A stretch of 45,922 bases of DNA from Lachnospiraceae bacterium (GCA_014804655.1 JAAUZK010000008.1:53108-99029); one strand, 5' to 3'. Positions 33,389 through 41,671 are shown, counted from the first letter of the stretch. Translations and numbers: made by a program. Notes: generated by a model from the sequence alone, not told the origin.

Positions 33389-33955
33389 ATGCGATTAGAA
33401 ACAGAACGTCTCATTTTGCGGGACTACATCGAAAGTGACAGAGAAGACTATTACAGACTTAAAAATGATTCTGAGACGATGTACTATCTGCAGGATATCA
33501 AATTATCATCGAGACAGCAGGCGGACGAGGAATTTGAACAGGTGCTGGAGGATGCTAAGAAGACGGACAGAACATTCTATTTCCTCCATATGGAATTAAA
33601 AGATTCCCGCGAGCAGGTCGGGAGTGTCGGGTATACCGTGGAAACGAAGACACCGGTAGGTAAGATCGTTCATGCCGGATATTTTACCTATCCGAAATTC
33701 TGGAATAACGGATATGTGACGGAAGCGTTTCGTAAAGTTTTAGAGTTTGCTTTCATCGAAGATGGTGTGTACCGTGTGACAACGGGCTGTCTTGCTGAGA
33801 ATGCCGGCTCCGAGAAGGTTATGATCAAATGCGGTCTGATCAAGGAAGCGGAGCATGTGGATTGGGAATGGCATGACGGCAGAATGAAGACCCGGCTGGA
33901 ATACCGTCTGTTAAAGGACGAATGGAACAGGGTGTGGCAGAAGGAGGATATATAG
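33389..33955 (+). CDS. GNAT acetyltransferase (RimJ/RimL-like)
   Basis: A 188-residue acetyltransferase of the Acetyltransf_3 group, which moves an acetyl group from acetyl-CoA to an amine such as a protein N-terminus or a small molecule. It starts with the typical RLETERLILRDY, has YYLQDIKLSS, a core HAGYFTYPKFWNNGYVTEAF that contains the acetyl-CoA-binding turn, and EKVMIKCGLIKE near the end. ATG at 33389 is chosen over upstream starts because GGAAGGGAG precedes it and the family begins here. The stop TAG directly adjoins the ATG of the following XRE-methyltransferase gene, so the two are one transcriptional unit and translationally linked. The substrate is not evident. Confidence 0.88.
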   Translation: MRLETERLILRDYIESDREDYYRLKNDSETMYYLQDIKLSSRQQADEEFEQVLEDAKKTDRTFYFLHMELKDSREQVGSVGYTVETKTPVGKIVHAGYFTYPKFWNNGYVTEAFRKVLEFAFIEDGVYRVTTGCLAENAGSEKVMIKCGLIKEAEHVDWEWHDGRMKTRLEYRLLKDEWNRVWQKEDI

Positions 33956-35092
33956 ATGTCAACGATACATTTGAGGATATATGACCTCAGAAAAGCTAAC
34001 CGGATGAGCCAGAAAGAATTGGCGGATGAAGTCGGCGTTTCCGTTCAGACCGTCAGTAAGTGGGAAAACAATGTATGTATGCCTGATATCACGATGTTGC
34101 CGGACATTGCGAAATTTTTCCGGGTGACGGTAGATGAACTCTTGGGATTGTCGCCGCTTGCAGGTGAGGAGTACATACCGGTCAGGAGTGCGGAGAAAGA
34201 TTACTGGGAGTCAAGACTGAATTATTTGAAAACAAGCAGACGATCGATGTGGAATGACGATTACCTTAAGTTTCTGATCGAGCAGGTATGGAAGATCGCC
34301 GGACCGGTGGATGTGCTGGACTGCGGCTGCGGGTTCGGATATATGGGCATTATGCTGCTTCCGCTTTTGCCGGAGGGGAGCACCTATACAGGGATTGATT
34401 TCAGCACGAACATGCTGCGTGAGGGAGAAAAACTTTTTGCGGAAGAAGGATATGAGGCGGAATTTATATGCGATGATTTTTTACAGCATACTTTTCGGAA
34501 ACATTATGATATCACATTAAGCCAGTGTGTCATGCGTCATGTGAATGCGCCGCAGGAATTCTTAAGAAAAATGATTGAGCAGACTAAGCCCGGCGGTCTG
34601 GTCATAGCGATAGATGTAAACCGTGAACTGGAAAGCGACGGGCTCTATATAGACGGATTGGAATATTCCGAGCTTTGTTCCCGCATGGGATTTCGCAAGA
34701 TGTGGGTGAAAGAGAAAGAATGTCAGGGGAGGGATTACGCTATCGGCATGAGACTGCCGCTCATGATGCGAAAGGAAGGACTCATGCAGGTGGATGTCCG
34801 AATGAATGACCGGGTCAGATTTGTCTATCCGGGTCAGGATAAGCATGCGGAATCAGTAGAATGTTTTATGGAAGAAAAGAATTGGCGGCACAGCATTTCG
34901 CCGGAGGCGGAGGAAGAAGTCGTACGCGGGTTTATCAATCATGGGATGAGCAGGAAGGAAGCGGAAAGCTACTGCCGCATGCAGCGCAAGATTCAGACCT
35001 TTGTGACGGCGAATCAGGATGATTTGCAATATCTCCATTACAGAGGGCTGTTGATTAGTTATGGATGGAAAAAATATGGGAATAGGTTTTAG
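33956..35092 (+). CDS. XRE-family regulator fused to a SAM-dependent methyltransferase
   Basis: The product is 378 residues in two parts. Residues 1 to about 66 are a helix-turn-helix of the Cro/CI (XRE) type: IYDLRKANRMSQKELADEVG, VSVQTVSKWENN and DITMLPDIAKFFRV. From about residue 110 a class I methyltransferase domain begins, with SAM motif I VLDCGCGFGYMG (about 118-130), the acidic loop in YTGIDFSTNM, and ECDD-like segment FICDDF for motif III. The C-terminal ~120 residues are not recognised. Starting directly after the GNAT stop, with AAGGAGG at 33942-33948, it is translationally coupled to it. A DNA-binding domain joined to a small-molecule methyltransferase suggests a regulator that reacts to SAM or to its own methylation product. 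Confidence 0.9.
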   Translation: MSTIHLRIYDLRKANRMSQKELADEVGVSVQTVSKWENNVCMPDITMLPDIAKFFRVTVDELLGLSPLAGEEYIPVRSAEKDYWESRLNYLKTSRRSMWNDDYLKFLIEQVWKIAGPVDVLDCGCGFGYMGIMLLPLLPEGSTYTGIDFSTNMLREGEKLFAEEGYEAEFICDDFLQHTFRKHYDITLSQCVMRHVNAPQEFLRKMIEQTKPGGLVIAIDVNRELESDGLYIDGLEYSELCSRMGFRKMWVKEKECQGRDYAIGMRLPLMMRKEGLMQVDVRMNDRVRFVYPGQDKHAESVECFMEEKNWRHSISPEAEEEVVRGFINHGMSRKEAESYCRMQRKIQTFVTANQDDLQYLHYRGLLISYGWKKYGNRF

Positions 35093-35121
35093 ATGAAAAG
35101 TCTGGCAGAATGATTTATAAT
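35093..35121 (+). promoter_or_regulatory. Candidate promoter of the mtaD-type gene
   Basis: ATGAAA (35093-35098) as a weak -35, a 17-nt spacer and a perfect TATAAT (35116-35121). The start would be about 20 bases before the ATG region's ribosome binding site at 35136-35143. The weak -35 lowers confidence. Confidence 0.5.
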
Positions 35122-35150
35122 TAAGATATCAAGAACGGAGGAATAAGAAA

Positions 35151-36452
35151 ATGGGAATTGTAATTAAAAATGCACTGGCAATTTTGCCGCAAGGCGCAGC
35201 GGATGTGGTACAGGAAACCAGCATCTATATCGAGCAGGACAAGATTACCGGAATCGGACAGGCACCGGCCGGGTTTAACGAGGACAAGGTGATCGACGGA
35301 AAGGATAAACTGGTGATTCCGGGTCTGATCAACTGTCACACGCATTCTTACATGTCCTTTATGCGTAATGTGGCGGATGATCTGTCATTTATGGACTGGT
35401 TGTTTGGATCGATCGATCCTATCGAGCAGCAGATGACGGACGAGGATACTTACTGGGGTGCTAATCTGGCAATCATCGAGATGATGAAGAGCGGCACGAC
35501 CTGCTTCAACGATATGCAGATGAATATCCACCAGACTACTCGTGCGGTCAAAGAGACCGGTATGCGTGCCGTGATCAGCCGCGGACTGGTAGGCAGCGGC
35601 AATGACGAGGCAGGGCAGATGAGGCTTCGTCAGGCATATGAAGAGAGGGATGCGGCGAAAGACTGTGACAGATTGTCGTTCGTGTTAGGTCCGCACGCGC
35701 CTTATACCTGTGACGAAGATTTCTTGAAGATCGTTGCGGGAGAGGCGAAGAAGAACGGTATGGGGATTCATATTCATCTGTCGGAGAGCGAGAGTGAGAT
35801 ATCCCAGATTAAGGAAAAATACGGATGCAGTCCGATCGCGCTGGCAGACAGATGCGGATTGTTCGACGTGCCCGCCATCGCGGCACACTGCGTACAGATC
35901 GACGACGCGGATATGGATATTCTGGCAAAGAAAAATGTCAGCGTAGTGACTAATCCAGCGAGCAACATGAAGCTGGGCAACGGTTTTGCACCGGTAGCCG
36001 GAATGCTGGCAAAAGGAATCAACGTATGTCTCGGTACGGATGGCGCCGCCAGCAACAACTGTCTGAACATGTTCCACGAATTGAGCCTGCTTACGCTGAT
36101 TCACAAGGGAACAGGCAGGACACCTCAGTGCGTCAGTGCGAAAGAGGGATTCCGTATCGCAACGATCAACGGCGCGAAAGCGCTGGGAATGGAGAAAGAG
36201 ATCGGAAGCATTGAAGTGGGCAAGAAAGCCGATCTGGCGATTCTTGACTTGAATACACCGTCCCTGACACCCAGGAATAACCTGATCGCAGGATTGTCCT
36301 ATTCTGCCAACGGTTCAGAGGTGGATACAGTGATCATTGATGGTCAGATCACCATGGAGAACCGTAAACTTCTGACTATCGACGAGCAGTTAGTGTACCG
36401 GAAGATTCAGGAGATCATAGAGCGAATGGGATTAGACAAAAAGGTGTATTAA
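35151..36452 (+). CDS. mtaD: 5-methylthioadenosine/S-adenosylhomocysteine deaminase (amidohydrolase)
   Basis: A 433-residue metal-dependent amidohydrolase of the MtaD/TrzN group that deaminates 5'-methylthioadenosine or S-adenosylhomocysteine to the inosyl form. Metal-binding positions are visible: PGLINCHTHSYMSFMR (H-x-H), HIHLSESESEI, IAAHCVQI, and LGTDGAASNNCLNMF with the catalytic aspartate. DDLSFMDWLFGSIDPIE is also typical of the group. The early strand KLVIPGLIN and the C-terminal IGSIEVGKKADLAILDL complete the usual layout. Related deaminases for other purine-like substrates cannot be excluded. ATG at 35151 has CGGAGGAA upstream. The neighbour encodes a SAM-dependent methyltransferase, whose by-product S-adenosylhomocysteine is a possible substrate; this link is inference. 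Confidence 0.85.
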   Translation: MGIVIKNALAILPQGAADVVQETSIYIEQDKITGIGQAPAGFNEDKVIDGKDKLVIPGLINCHTHSYMSFMRNVADDLSFMDWLFGSIDPIEQQMTDEDTYWGANLAIIEMMKSGTTCFNDMQMNIHQTTRAVKETGMRAVISRGLVGSGNDEAGQMRLRQAYEERDAAKDCDRLSFVLGPHAPYTCDEDFLKIVAGEAKKNGMGIHIHLSESESEISQIKEKYGCSPIALADRCGLFDVPAIAAHCVQIDDADMDILAKKNVSVVTNPASNMKLGNGFAPVAGMLAKGINVCLGTDGAASNNCLNMFHELSLLTLIHKGTGRTPQCVSAKEGFRIATINGAKALGMEKEIGSIEVGKKADLAILDLNTPSLTPRNNLIAGLSYSANGSEVDTVIIDGQITMENRKLLTIDEQLVYRKIQEIIERMGLDKKVY

Positions 36453-36502
36453 AATCAGGGAATATCTGAGAAAACTGCTTAAGAATGAACGATAAAGAGA
36501 GC

Positions 36503-36535
36503 GGCGCTGTGTTGATGAACATGGCGCTGTTTGTG
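36503..36535 (+). terminator. Weak intrinsic terminator after mtaD-type gene
   Basis: GGCGCTGTGTT (36503-36513), loop GATG, AACATGGCGCT (36518-36528): an 11-bp stem including G-U pairs. The tail TGTTTGTG is only moderately T-rich. Confidence 0.5.
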
Positions 36536-36629
36536 TTGTGTCACAGTAAAAATATGATGGGTCATAAAGTATAAAAAGCAGAATTAAACAGAGCGGTATA
36601 AAAAAGACAGAAAATATTGGTGTAGTATA

Positions 36630-36685
36630 TTGACAACTCAGTCTATTTGTAATAGACTAAACACACAGTCTACTGATAATAGACT
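36630..36685 (+). promoter_or_regulatory. Promoter of blaI with two BlaI-type dyad operators
   Basis: TTGACA (36630-36635), a 17-nt spacer and TAGACT (36653-36658). Two dyads, AGTCTATTTGTAATAGACT (36640-36658) and AGTCTACTGATAATAGACT (36667-36685), have 27-nt centre spacing. The first overlaps the spacer and -10, so a bound repressor would block initiation. BlaI/MecI proteins bind paired dyads in this way, so autoregulation by the downstream gene is likely. Confidence 0.85.
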
Positions 36686-36764
36686 GAAAAGACATGACAA
36701 ATATGCTATGTATACCGCACCGTCACTCATAAAACATCAATCACAGGGAAGGAACGCAATATCT

Positions 36765-37139
36765 ATGAAACAAAACAAGCAGGAATACAAACTCGCAGAG
36801 ACGGAAGCGCGTTTCGCGGAATTGATCTGGCAGAGAGAGCCGATTACATCACCGGAGCTCGTTAAATTATGTGAAAAAGAATTTAACTGGAAAAAATCCA
36901 CCACCTATACTGTCTTGAAAAAGCTGTGCGACAGAGGGATTTTTCAGAATGAGAAAGCAGAAGTGACTTCTCTTATATCTAAGGAAGAATTCTATAGCTA
37001 TAAGAGCAGAAAATTCGTGGAAGATTCCTTCGGCGGTTCCATTCCGAGATTTCTGACTGCCTTCATGGGCGGAAAGAAGCTGACGGAAGAACAGGCGGAA
37101 GAAATCAAACAGTTAATTGATGATTTTACGAAATCATAA
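36765..37139 (+). CDS. blaI: BlaI/MecI-family winged-helix repressor
   Basis: A 124-residue repressor. The N-terminal winged helix runs from about 8 to 75 (AETEARFAELIWQREPITSP, WKKSTTYTVLKKLCDRG), and the C-terminal helices serve for dimerisation (ISKEEFYSYKSRKFVEDSFG to the EQAEEIKQLIDDF end), matching the BlaI/CopY family. In characterised systems the repressor is cleaved or released when a partner M56 sensor peptidase is activated, and the partner gene is next at 37432. The start is the ATG at 36765 with GGGAAGGAA upstream; a longer in-frame start at 36630 would overlap the operators. Target genes beyond its own operon are unknown; there is no beta-lactamase in the window. Confidence 0.93.
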   Translation: MKQNKQEYKLAETEARFAELIWQREPITSPELVKLCEKEFNWKKSTTYTVLKKLCDRGIFQNEKAEVTSLISKEEFYSYKSRKFVEDSFGGSIPRFLTAFMGGKKLTEEQAEEIKQLIDDFTKS

Positions 37140-37160
37140 TTTTCTATTAATACCATGCCG

Positions 37161-37400
37161 TGAATGCTATGAGAAACGTTCATTTCAGTATATGAATCAT
37201 ATGGGAAACATTTTTAGATAACGCATAATGAACAATATGAGAAGTATTCTTATAATAACGCGCTTTGAATCATATGAGAAACATTCTTAGATAACACACA
37301 ATGAACGATATGAGAAGCATTCTAAATAATTCATAAATTTGAATCATATGAGAAACATCCTTAAATAACACACTTTGAGCAATATCTAAACATCTTCAGA
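37161..37400 (+). repeat. Seven-copy degenerate tandem array, ~36-nt period, between blaI and the M56 gene
   Basis: Unit starts (TGAA/TGAG) fall at 37161, 37193, 37229, 37266, 37302, 37340 and 37376, giving steps of 32, 36, 37, 36, 38 and 36. The consensus is TGAATCATATGAGAAACATT followed by CTTAGATAACACACA. Copies alternate between TGAATCATATGAGAAAC and TGAACRATATGAGAAGC forms, which hints at a ~73-nt higher-order unit. All of each unit is conserved, with no unique spacers, so this is not a CRISPR array. It fills most of the 292-bp gap. Confidence 0.9.
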
Positions 37401-37431
37401 AACATTATGAATGGCCTAAGGAGAGAATACA

Positions 37432-39213
37432 ATGAGTTTGACAGAAGCGTTTATGATTATCCTGAATATGAGTCTCACGGCGAGCTACTGTATTGCGGCA
37501 GTTCTTGTACTGCGCTTATTCCTGAAAAAGCAGCCGAAAATATTCTCCTATCTGCTGTGGAGCGTGGTGCTGTTTCGCCTGCTGTGCCCTGTTACGTTTT
37601 CCAGCAGTTTCAGCCTGTTACGAATGGATACCAATGTGATATCGCAGGAAAATCTTACAGCTCGGCAAACGACAGAGCATACTGCAGGGCAGGAGGCCGG
37701 TGAACATCCGGAGCAGATGACGGAAGATCAGAATGAGGGTACTGATGTGCTACCCCAAACGGCGCAGGTAAAGCAACGGGGCGCAGCCCGTATACAGACC
37801 GTGCTAGCAGTCGCGGCATGGGTGTGGCTTACGGGTATGGTTCTCTGGATCGCTTACGGAGTTGGGGCGGCATATCGCTTGCACCGTTTCTTGAAAAAGT
37901 CTGTCTGTGTGGAAGATGATCTCTACGAGGCGGAAGGGATTTCCTCATCGTTTGTGTTTGGAATCAGCCGCCCGCGCATTTATCTTCCGGAGGGGCTGTC
38001 CGGGGAGGAACGAGAGTTCGTGCTGGCACATGAGCGGGTGCATGCAGCCAGAAAGGATTATCTGGTGAAGCTCCTGGCATGGCTGGCAAGGTGTGTTCAC
38101 TGGTTCAATCCGCTTGCGTGGCTTGCTTTTGCTCTGATGGAGAATGATATGGAAATGTCCTGTGACGAGGCTGTTGTGCGCAGGATGGGCATGGAGGTGA
38201 AGCAGGATTATTCCCGTGCCTTGTTGACTTTGTCCTCTGAGACAGCGAAGATCGGCAGTTATCCGCCGGCATTTGGGGAAGGCAGGGTAAAAGACCGTGT
38301 CCGCAATATTTTATCTTATCGAAAAAGGGCGCTTGCGACGGTTGCCTTGCTTGCGGTCTTATTACTGGTCGTTGTGGCAGGACTTTCTCTCAATCCCCGG
38401 AAGAATGATGAGGCCGAGGAACACCTTCGTCTCGGAGAGAAAGACGCGCTTGTTATGGATTATGCAAATGCGTGGTGCAATCGGGACGGAGAATCACTGG
38501 TAAAGCTTTATGTGGATGAGGACACCGCCTTTGCAAATCTGCCTATGTTAGAGAAAGCGGGTGGAGTATATACCTTCGGTTTTTCAAGCCCGTGGCCTGA
38601 TGAGTTCTGGCGGACGATACCGACAGGAGAGGGGAAGGATGAAGGAACAGCGGAAATCCGATATTATGCGTGGACATCCGATCCGCATGTGGCAGTCTGG
38701 AAAGAAGAGATTTCTTTTGTCAAAACGGATACGGTAGATCCGGTGACATCCAGCAGCTATCGGGTGACAGGCAGTACGCTTACTTATCTGGACAACATTG
38801 CGTCCGAAGCAGAATATATGGACGCTTATTGGGGCGATGGGGCGCATCATTTCGTAGACTATATGGAAAACGGATTCGTGGATGCGATCAATTACCAGAC
38901 AGAGTATGATTCGGAGAACGGTGAGAGCGACCGCAATGCCGTTTACAGAGATCCGGAGACGGCAGCGGCGTACATTATGAATCTGACCGGAGGTACGGGC
39001 ACCGCCGAGACAGCCTCTAACGGTACGTCGATCGTGGAGTACACTTTTGCGGATGGCAGCAGTGTTCTGATTCCGATGATCGATGCGAATTTTAACGCCC
39101 GGACGAGCAGCGTGGACGGAACGGCTGACGAAGACCCGGCGCAATTTCTAAGTGCCGTTAATAACGAAGTATGGATTCTGGATGTGCACGTGTGGAATGC
39201 AGGCGCTCCGTAA
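37432..39213 (+). CDS. M56-family membrane sensor metallopeptidase (BlaR1/MecR1-like) with non-PBP C-terminal domain
   Basis: A 593-residue integral membrane protein. Helices lie at about 5-27, 37-57 and 120-145, and another at about 303-323. The zinc peptidase site HERVH is at residues 200-204, within EREFVLAHERVHAARKDYL, followed by HWFNPLAWLAFALMEND and MSCDEAVV, which carries the third ligand. In BlaR1/MecR1 the C-terminus is a penicillin-binding sensor; here the ~265 residues after the last helix show no SxxK/KTG pattern. They look like a small globular sensor found in many Lachnospiraceae M56 proteins, so the signal is probably not a beta-lactam. ATG at 37432 follows AAGGAGAG. It is co-directional with blaI and probably cotranscribed through the tandem array. 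Confidence 0.9.
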   Translation: MSLTEAFMIILNMSLTASYCIAAVLVLRLFLKKQPKIFSYLLWSVVLFRLLCPVTFSSSFSLLRMDTNVISQENLTARQTTEHTAGQEAGEHPEQMTEDQNEGTDVLPQTAQVKQRGAARIQTVLAVAAWVWLTGMVLWIAYGVGAAYRLHRFLKKSVCVEDDLYEAEGISSSFVFGISRPRIYLPEGLSGEEREFVLAHERVHAARKDYLVKLLAWLARCVHWFNPLAWLAFALMENDMEMSCDEAVVRRMGMEVKQDYSRALLTLSSETAKIGSYPPAFGEGRVKDRVRNILSYRKRALATVALLAVLLLVVVAGLSLNPRKNDEAEEHLRLGEKDALVMDYANAWCNRDGESLVKLYVDEDTAFANLPMLEKAGGVYTFGFSSPWPDEFWRTIPTGEGKDEGTAEIRYYAWTSDPHVAVWKEEISFVKTDTVDPVTSSSYRVTGSTLTYLDNIASEAEYMDAYWGDGAHHFVDYMENGFVDAINYQTEYDSENGESDRNAVYRDPETAAAYIMNLTGGTGTAETASNGTSIVEYTFADGSSVLIPMIDANFNARTSSVDGTADEDPAQFLSAVNNEVWILDVHVWNAGAP

Positions 39214-39289
39214 AAAGAAAATTATGTAAACCAAATTCTTTTCCCTTGCACTTCCATCAAATTTTAGTATAATAAGAGATAAGTAGAGA

Positions 39290-39315
39290 AAGCGCCTACA
39301 TCGTAGGTGCTTTTT
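39290..39315 (+). terminator. Intrinsic terminator after the M56 gene
   Basis: AGCGCCTAC, loop ATC, GTAGGTGCTTTTT: a 9-bp stem with one G-U pair, ending in five T, 77 bases after the stop codon. Confidence 0.9.
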
Positions 39316-39423
39316 CACGGAAGAATAAACAGCCGTTATAGAAATTGAAAAATAAGATACGCGGGAAAACAGGTTCTTTTCACATAGTTGACAAGAGTAA
39401 GAGCGGAAGGATGTAAGATACGG

Positions 39424-39903
39424 ATGGAAATCGAATTTGATGTAAAAATTACCTCAAATATTCTATATGACTATATGCTGCACCACACCTACAGTAGCAT
39501 GTCGGGAATCATGGGCTCTATTGTGGGCGCGCTGATGTTGGTGCTTTTTGCATCCAACAGGCAGCCGATCTGCCTCATCATCGGGGTGGTGATCCTGCTG
39601 TATCTGCCGTGGACACTTTTTATTAAGTCCAGGCAGCAGGCGCTGGGCACACCGGCGTTCAAGAAGCCGCTGCATTACCGTCTGTCCGATGACGGAATCG
39701 AGGTGTCGCAGGACGATACCACAGAGCAGATGGGATGGGACGGGATGGTGAAAGCGGTGTCTACCATTAACAGCATTGTGGTGTATACGACCCGCACAAG
39801 TGCGTGTATTTTTCCGAAAAAAGATTTAGGCGACAGCAAGTATAAGGTGATCGAGATCATTTCCACCCACATGCCGCCTAAGAAAGTTAAGATCAGAGGT
39901 TAA
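39424..39903 (+). CDS. YcxB-like membrane protein
   Basis: The product is 159 residues. The N-terminal part (IEFDVKITSNILYDYMLHHT) leads into two hydrophobic segments (about 26-45 and 48-66, IGVVILLYLPWTLFIKS). A C-terminal soluble half (about 85-155) contains the pattern YRLSDDGIEVSQDDTTEQMG and WDGMVKAVSTINSIVVYT, matching the YcxB-like C-terminal domain that follows membrane helices in many Firmicutes. The function of this family is not established. ATG at 39424 gives the family start; the ribosome binding site is weak (GGAAGGA about 13 bases upstream). It is followed 45 bases later by tsaE and may be cotranscribed with it. Confidence 0.75.
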   Translation: MEIEFDVKITSNILYDYMLHHTYSSMSGIMGSIVGALMLVLFASNRQPICLIIGVVILLYLPWTLFIKSRQQALGTPAFKKPLHYRLSDDGIEVSQDDTTEQMGWDGMVKAVSTINSIVVYTTRTSACIFPKKDLGDSKYKVIEIISTHMPPKKVKIRG

Positions 39904-39948
39904 TTGAATATGTGTGAGAAGTACTAAATCTTACACGGGAGAATAATA

Positions 39949-40380
39949 ATGAAGATTATCGAGACATACAGCGCCGAAGAAACTTTTGAACTCGGCAGAC
40001 AGATCGGGCAGCAGGCGAAAGCCGGAGAAGTCTACACCTTAACTGGTGATCTGGGTGTCGGCAAAACCGTTCTGACGCAGGGTGTTGCAGCGGGGCTTGA
40101 TATAGAAGAGCCGGTAAACAGTCCTACTTTTACGATCGTACAGATTTACGAGGAGGGCAGACTGCCGTTCTACCACTTCGATGTATACCGCATCGGCGAT
40201 GTGGAGGAGATGGACGAGATCGGTTATGAGGATTATTTCTATGGCGACGGCATCTGCCTGATCGAGTGGGCGAATCTGATCGAAGAGATATTGCCGCCTG
40301 CATACCGGCAGATCACGATAGGGAAAGATTTGAGCAAAGGTTTCGACTATCGCAGGATTACGATTGAGGAGTTATCATGA
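39949..40380 (+). CDS. tsaE: tRNA threonylcarbamoyladenosine biosynthesis ATPase TsaE
   Basis: A protein of 143 residues, the usual TsaE length. Walker A GDLGVGKT is at residues 33-40, followed by VNSPTFTIVQIYEEG, FYHFDVYRIGDVEEMDEIG and the ICLIEWANLIEEILP segment that is diagnostic of the family. TsaE hydrolyses ATP to reset the TsaB-TsaD complex that adds the threonylcarbamoyl group to A37 of ANN-reading tRNAs. The stop codon overlaps the start of tsaB by four bases (ATGA), so the two are translationally coupled. tsaD lies 3 kb further on at 43566, completing the set in the same direction. Confidence 0.96.
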   Translation: MKIIETYSAEETFELGRQIGQQAKAGEVYTLTGDLGVGKTVLTQGVAAGLDIEEPVNSPTFTIVQIYEEGRLPFYHFDVYRIGDVEEMDEIGYEDYFYGDGICLIEWANLIEEILPPAYRQITIGKDLSKGFDYRRITIEELS

Positions 40381-41099
40381 AAATATTGGCACTGGACAGT
40401 TCCGGACTGGTGGCGTCCGTTGCACTGGCGGAAGATGATAATTTAATCGCGGAGTATACCATACAATATAAAAAGACCCATTCTCAGACGCTGCTTCCCA
40501 TGCTTGACGAGATTCGGAATATGGTGGAGCTTGATTTGTCCGATGTGGACGCGATTGCGGTGGCGGCGGGGCCGGGATCTTTTACCGGACTGCGGATCGG
40601 GTCAGCTACGGCGAAGGGACTTGCTTTTGCCATGGAGAAACCTATTGTGCCGGTTCCCACGCTGGAAGGGCTTGCCTATCAGATGTACGGGACCGATGCA
40701 GCGGTATGCCCGATCATGGATGCCAGAAGAAGTCAGGTATATACCGGTATCTATGAGTTTGTCGGCGGAGAAAATGGATATGACATGCGTGTCATTAAGG
40801 AGCAGTGTGCGGTTTCCTTCGATGAGATTGCAGAAGAATTAAACCGGCTTGGCAGACACGTGATTTTCGTGGGTGACGGGATTCCGGTGTTCAGGGAGCG
40901 GATGGCGGAAGTGCTGCAGGTGCCCTATATATTGGCGCCGGCGCACAGGAACAGGCAGTCTGCGGCTTGTATCGCGGCACTTGGGAGTGTATACTACGCA
41001 CAGGGTAAGGTCGTGAGCGGTGCGGAGCATGTTCCCGAATATCTGAGACTGTCTCAGGCGGAGCGGGAACGCGCGGAAGGCAGTGCGGCGCAGGCATAA
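40377..41099 (+). CDS. tsaB: tRNA threonylcarbamoyladenosine biosynthesis protein TsaB
   Basis: A 240-residue ASKHA-fold protein. The start ILALDSSGLVASVAL and the core IAVAAGPGSFTGLRIGSATA with KGLAFAMEKPIVPV are the typical TsaB signatures, and CPIMDARRSQVYTGIYEF follows. TsaB is a catalytically inactive paralogue of TsaD and forms its heterodimer partner. The ATG overlaps the tsaE stop. The last ~15 residues (QAERERAEGSAAQA) are alanine/glutamate-rich. The next gene, rimI, begins about 40 bases after the stop, the standard order in Firmicutes. Confidence 0.96.
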   Translation: MKILALDSSGLVASVALAEDDNLIAEYTIQYKKTHSQTLLPMLDEIRNMVELDLSDVDAIAVAAGPGSFTGLRIGSATAKGLAFAMEKPIVPVPTLEGLAYQMYGTDAAVCPIMDARRSQVYTGIYEFVGGENGYDMRVIKEQCAVSFDEIAEELNRLGRHVIFVGDGIPVFRERMAEVLQVPYILAPAHRNRQSAACIAALGSVYYAQGKVVSGAEHVPEYLRLSQAERERAEGSAAQA

Positions 41100-41139
41100 T
41101 CGATCTGCGTGTACAGCAGGAAAGGCAGGACGAAGCTGT

Positions 41140-41574
41140 ATGGTTACATATAGAAGAATGACCCCTGAAGACGTACCTTATATCAGTAAACTGGAAGAGC
41201 AGACCTTTTCCATGCCATGGTCGGCGGACTCTTTTCTGGAGATGATCAGCAAAGAGGATGCCAGATATTATGTGGCGGAGCGGGGCGGACAGCTTCTGGG
41301 AGGCTGCGGCGTTCTGATGATTGCCGGCGAGGGTAATATCACGAATGTGGTGATCGCGCCGGAAGCGAGAAATCAGGGAATCGGTACGGCGATGCTGCAG
41401 CATTTGATGAAAGAAGGCGACCGGGAAGGGCTTACGGCATACACGCTGGAGGTCAGAGTGAGCAATGCCGTCGCCATTCATGTATATGAGAAGCTGGGAT
41501 TCGTGTCAGCGGGGATTCGGCCCGGGTTCTATGAGAAGCCGACGGAAGATGCCCTGATCTTTTGGAAGAGATAG
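41140..41574 (+). CDS. rimI: Ribosomal protein S18-alanine N-acetyltransferase-like protein RimI
   Basis: A 144-residue GNAT protein. It has YRRMTPEDVPYISKLEEQTF, the MPWSADSF segment, VVIAPEARNQGIGTAMLQHL (acetyl-CoA-binding loop) and EVRVSNAVAIHVYEKLGFVS, the RimI pattern in which the last segment is highly conserved. It acetylates the N-terminal alanine of ribosomal protein S18 in model species. ATG at 41140 has AGGAAAGG and GGCAGGA upstream; a longer in-frame start at 41083 overlaps tsaB and lacks a site. It lies between tsaB and rnz, as in many Clostridia. Confidence 0.93.
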   Translation: MVTYRRMTPEDVPYISKLEEQTFSMPWSADSFLEMISKEDARYYVAERGGQLLGGCGVLMIAGEGNITNVVIAPEARNQGIGTAMLQHLMKEGDREGLTAYTLEVRVSNAVAIHVYEKLGFVSAGIRPGFYEKPTEDALIFWKR

Positions 41575-41671
41575 GAACGGCATGGAACAATTACCACTGT
41601 TGTTACACATTTTGTCTGATAAAATGAGACATAGAGGATTAAGTAAATAAGTAACATATGGGAGGTTTGTC

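Noticed and set aside
37161..37400. CRISPR array
   Set aside because: The period of ~36 nt is superficially similar, but the whole unit is conserved and degenerate, with no unique spacers and no cas genes nearby.
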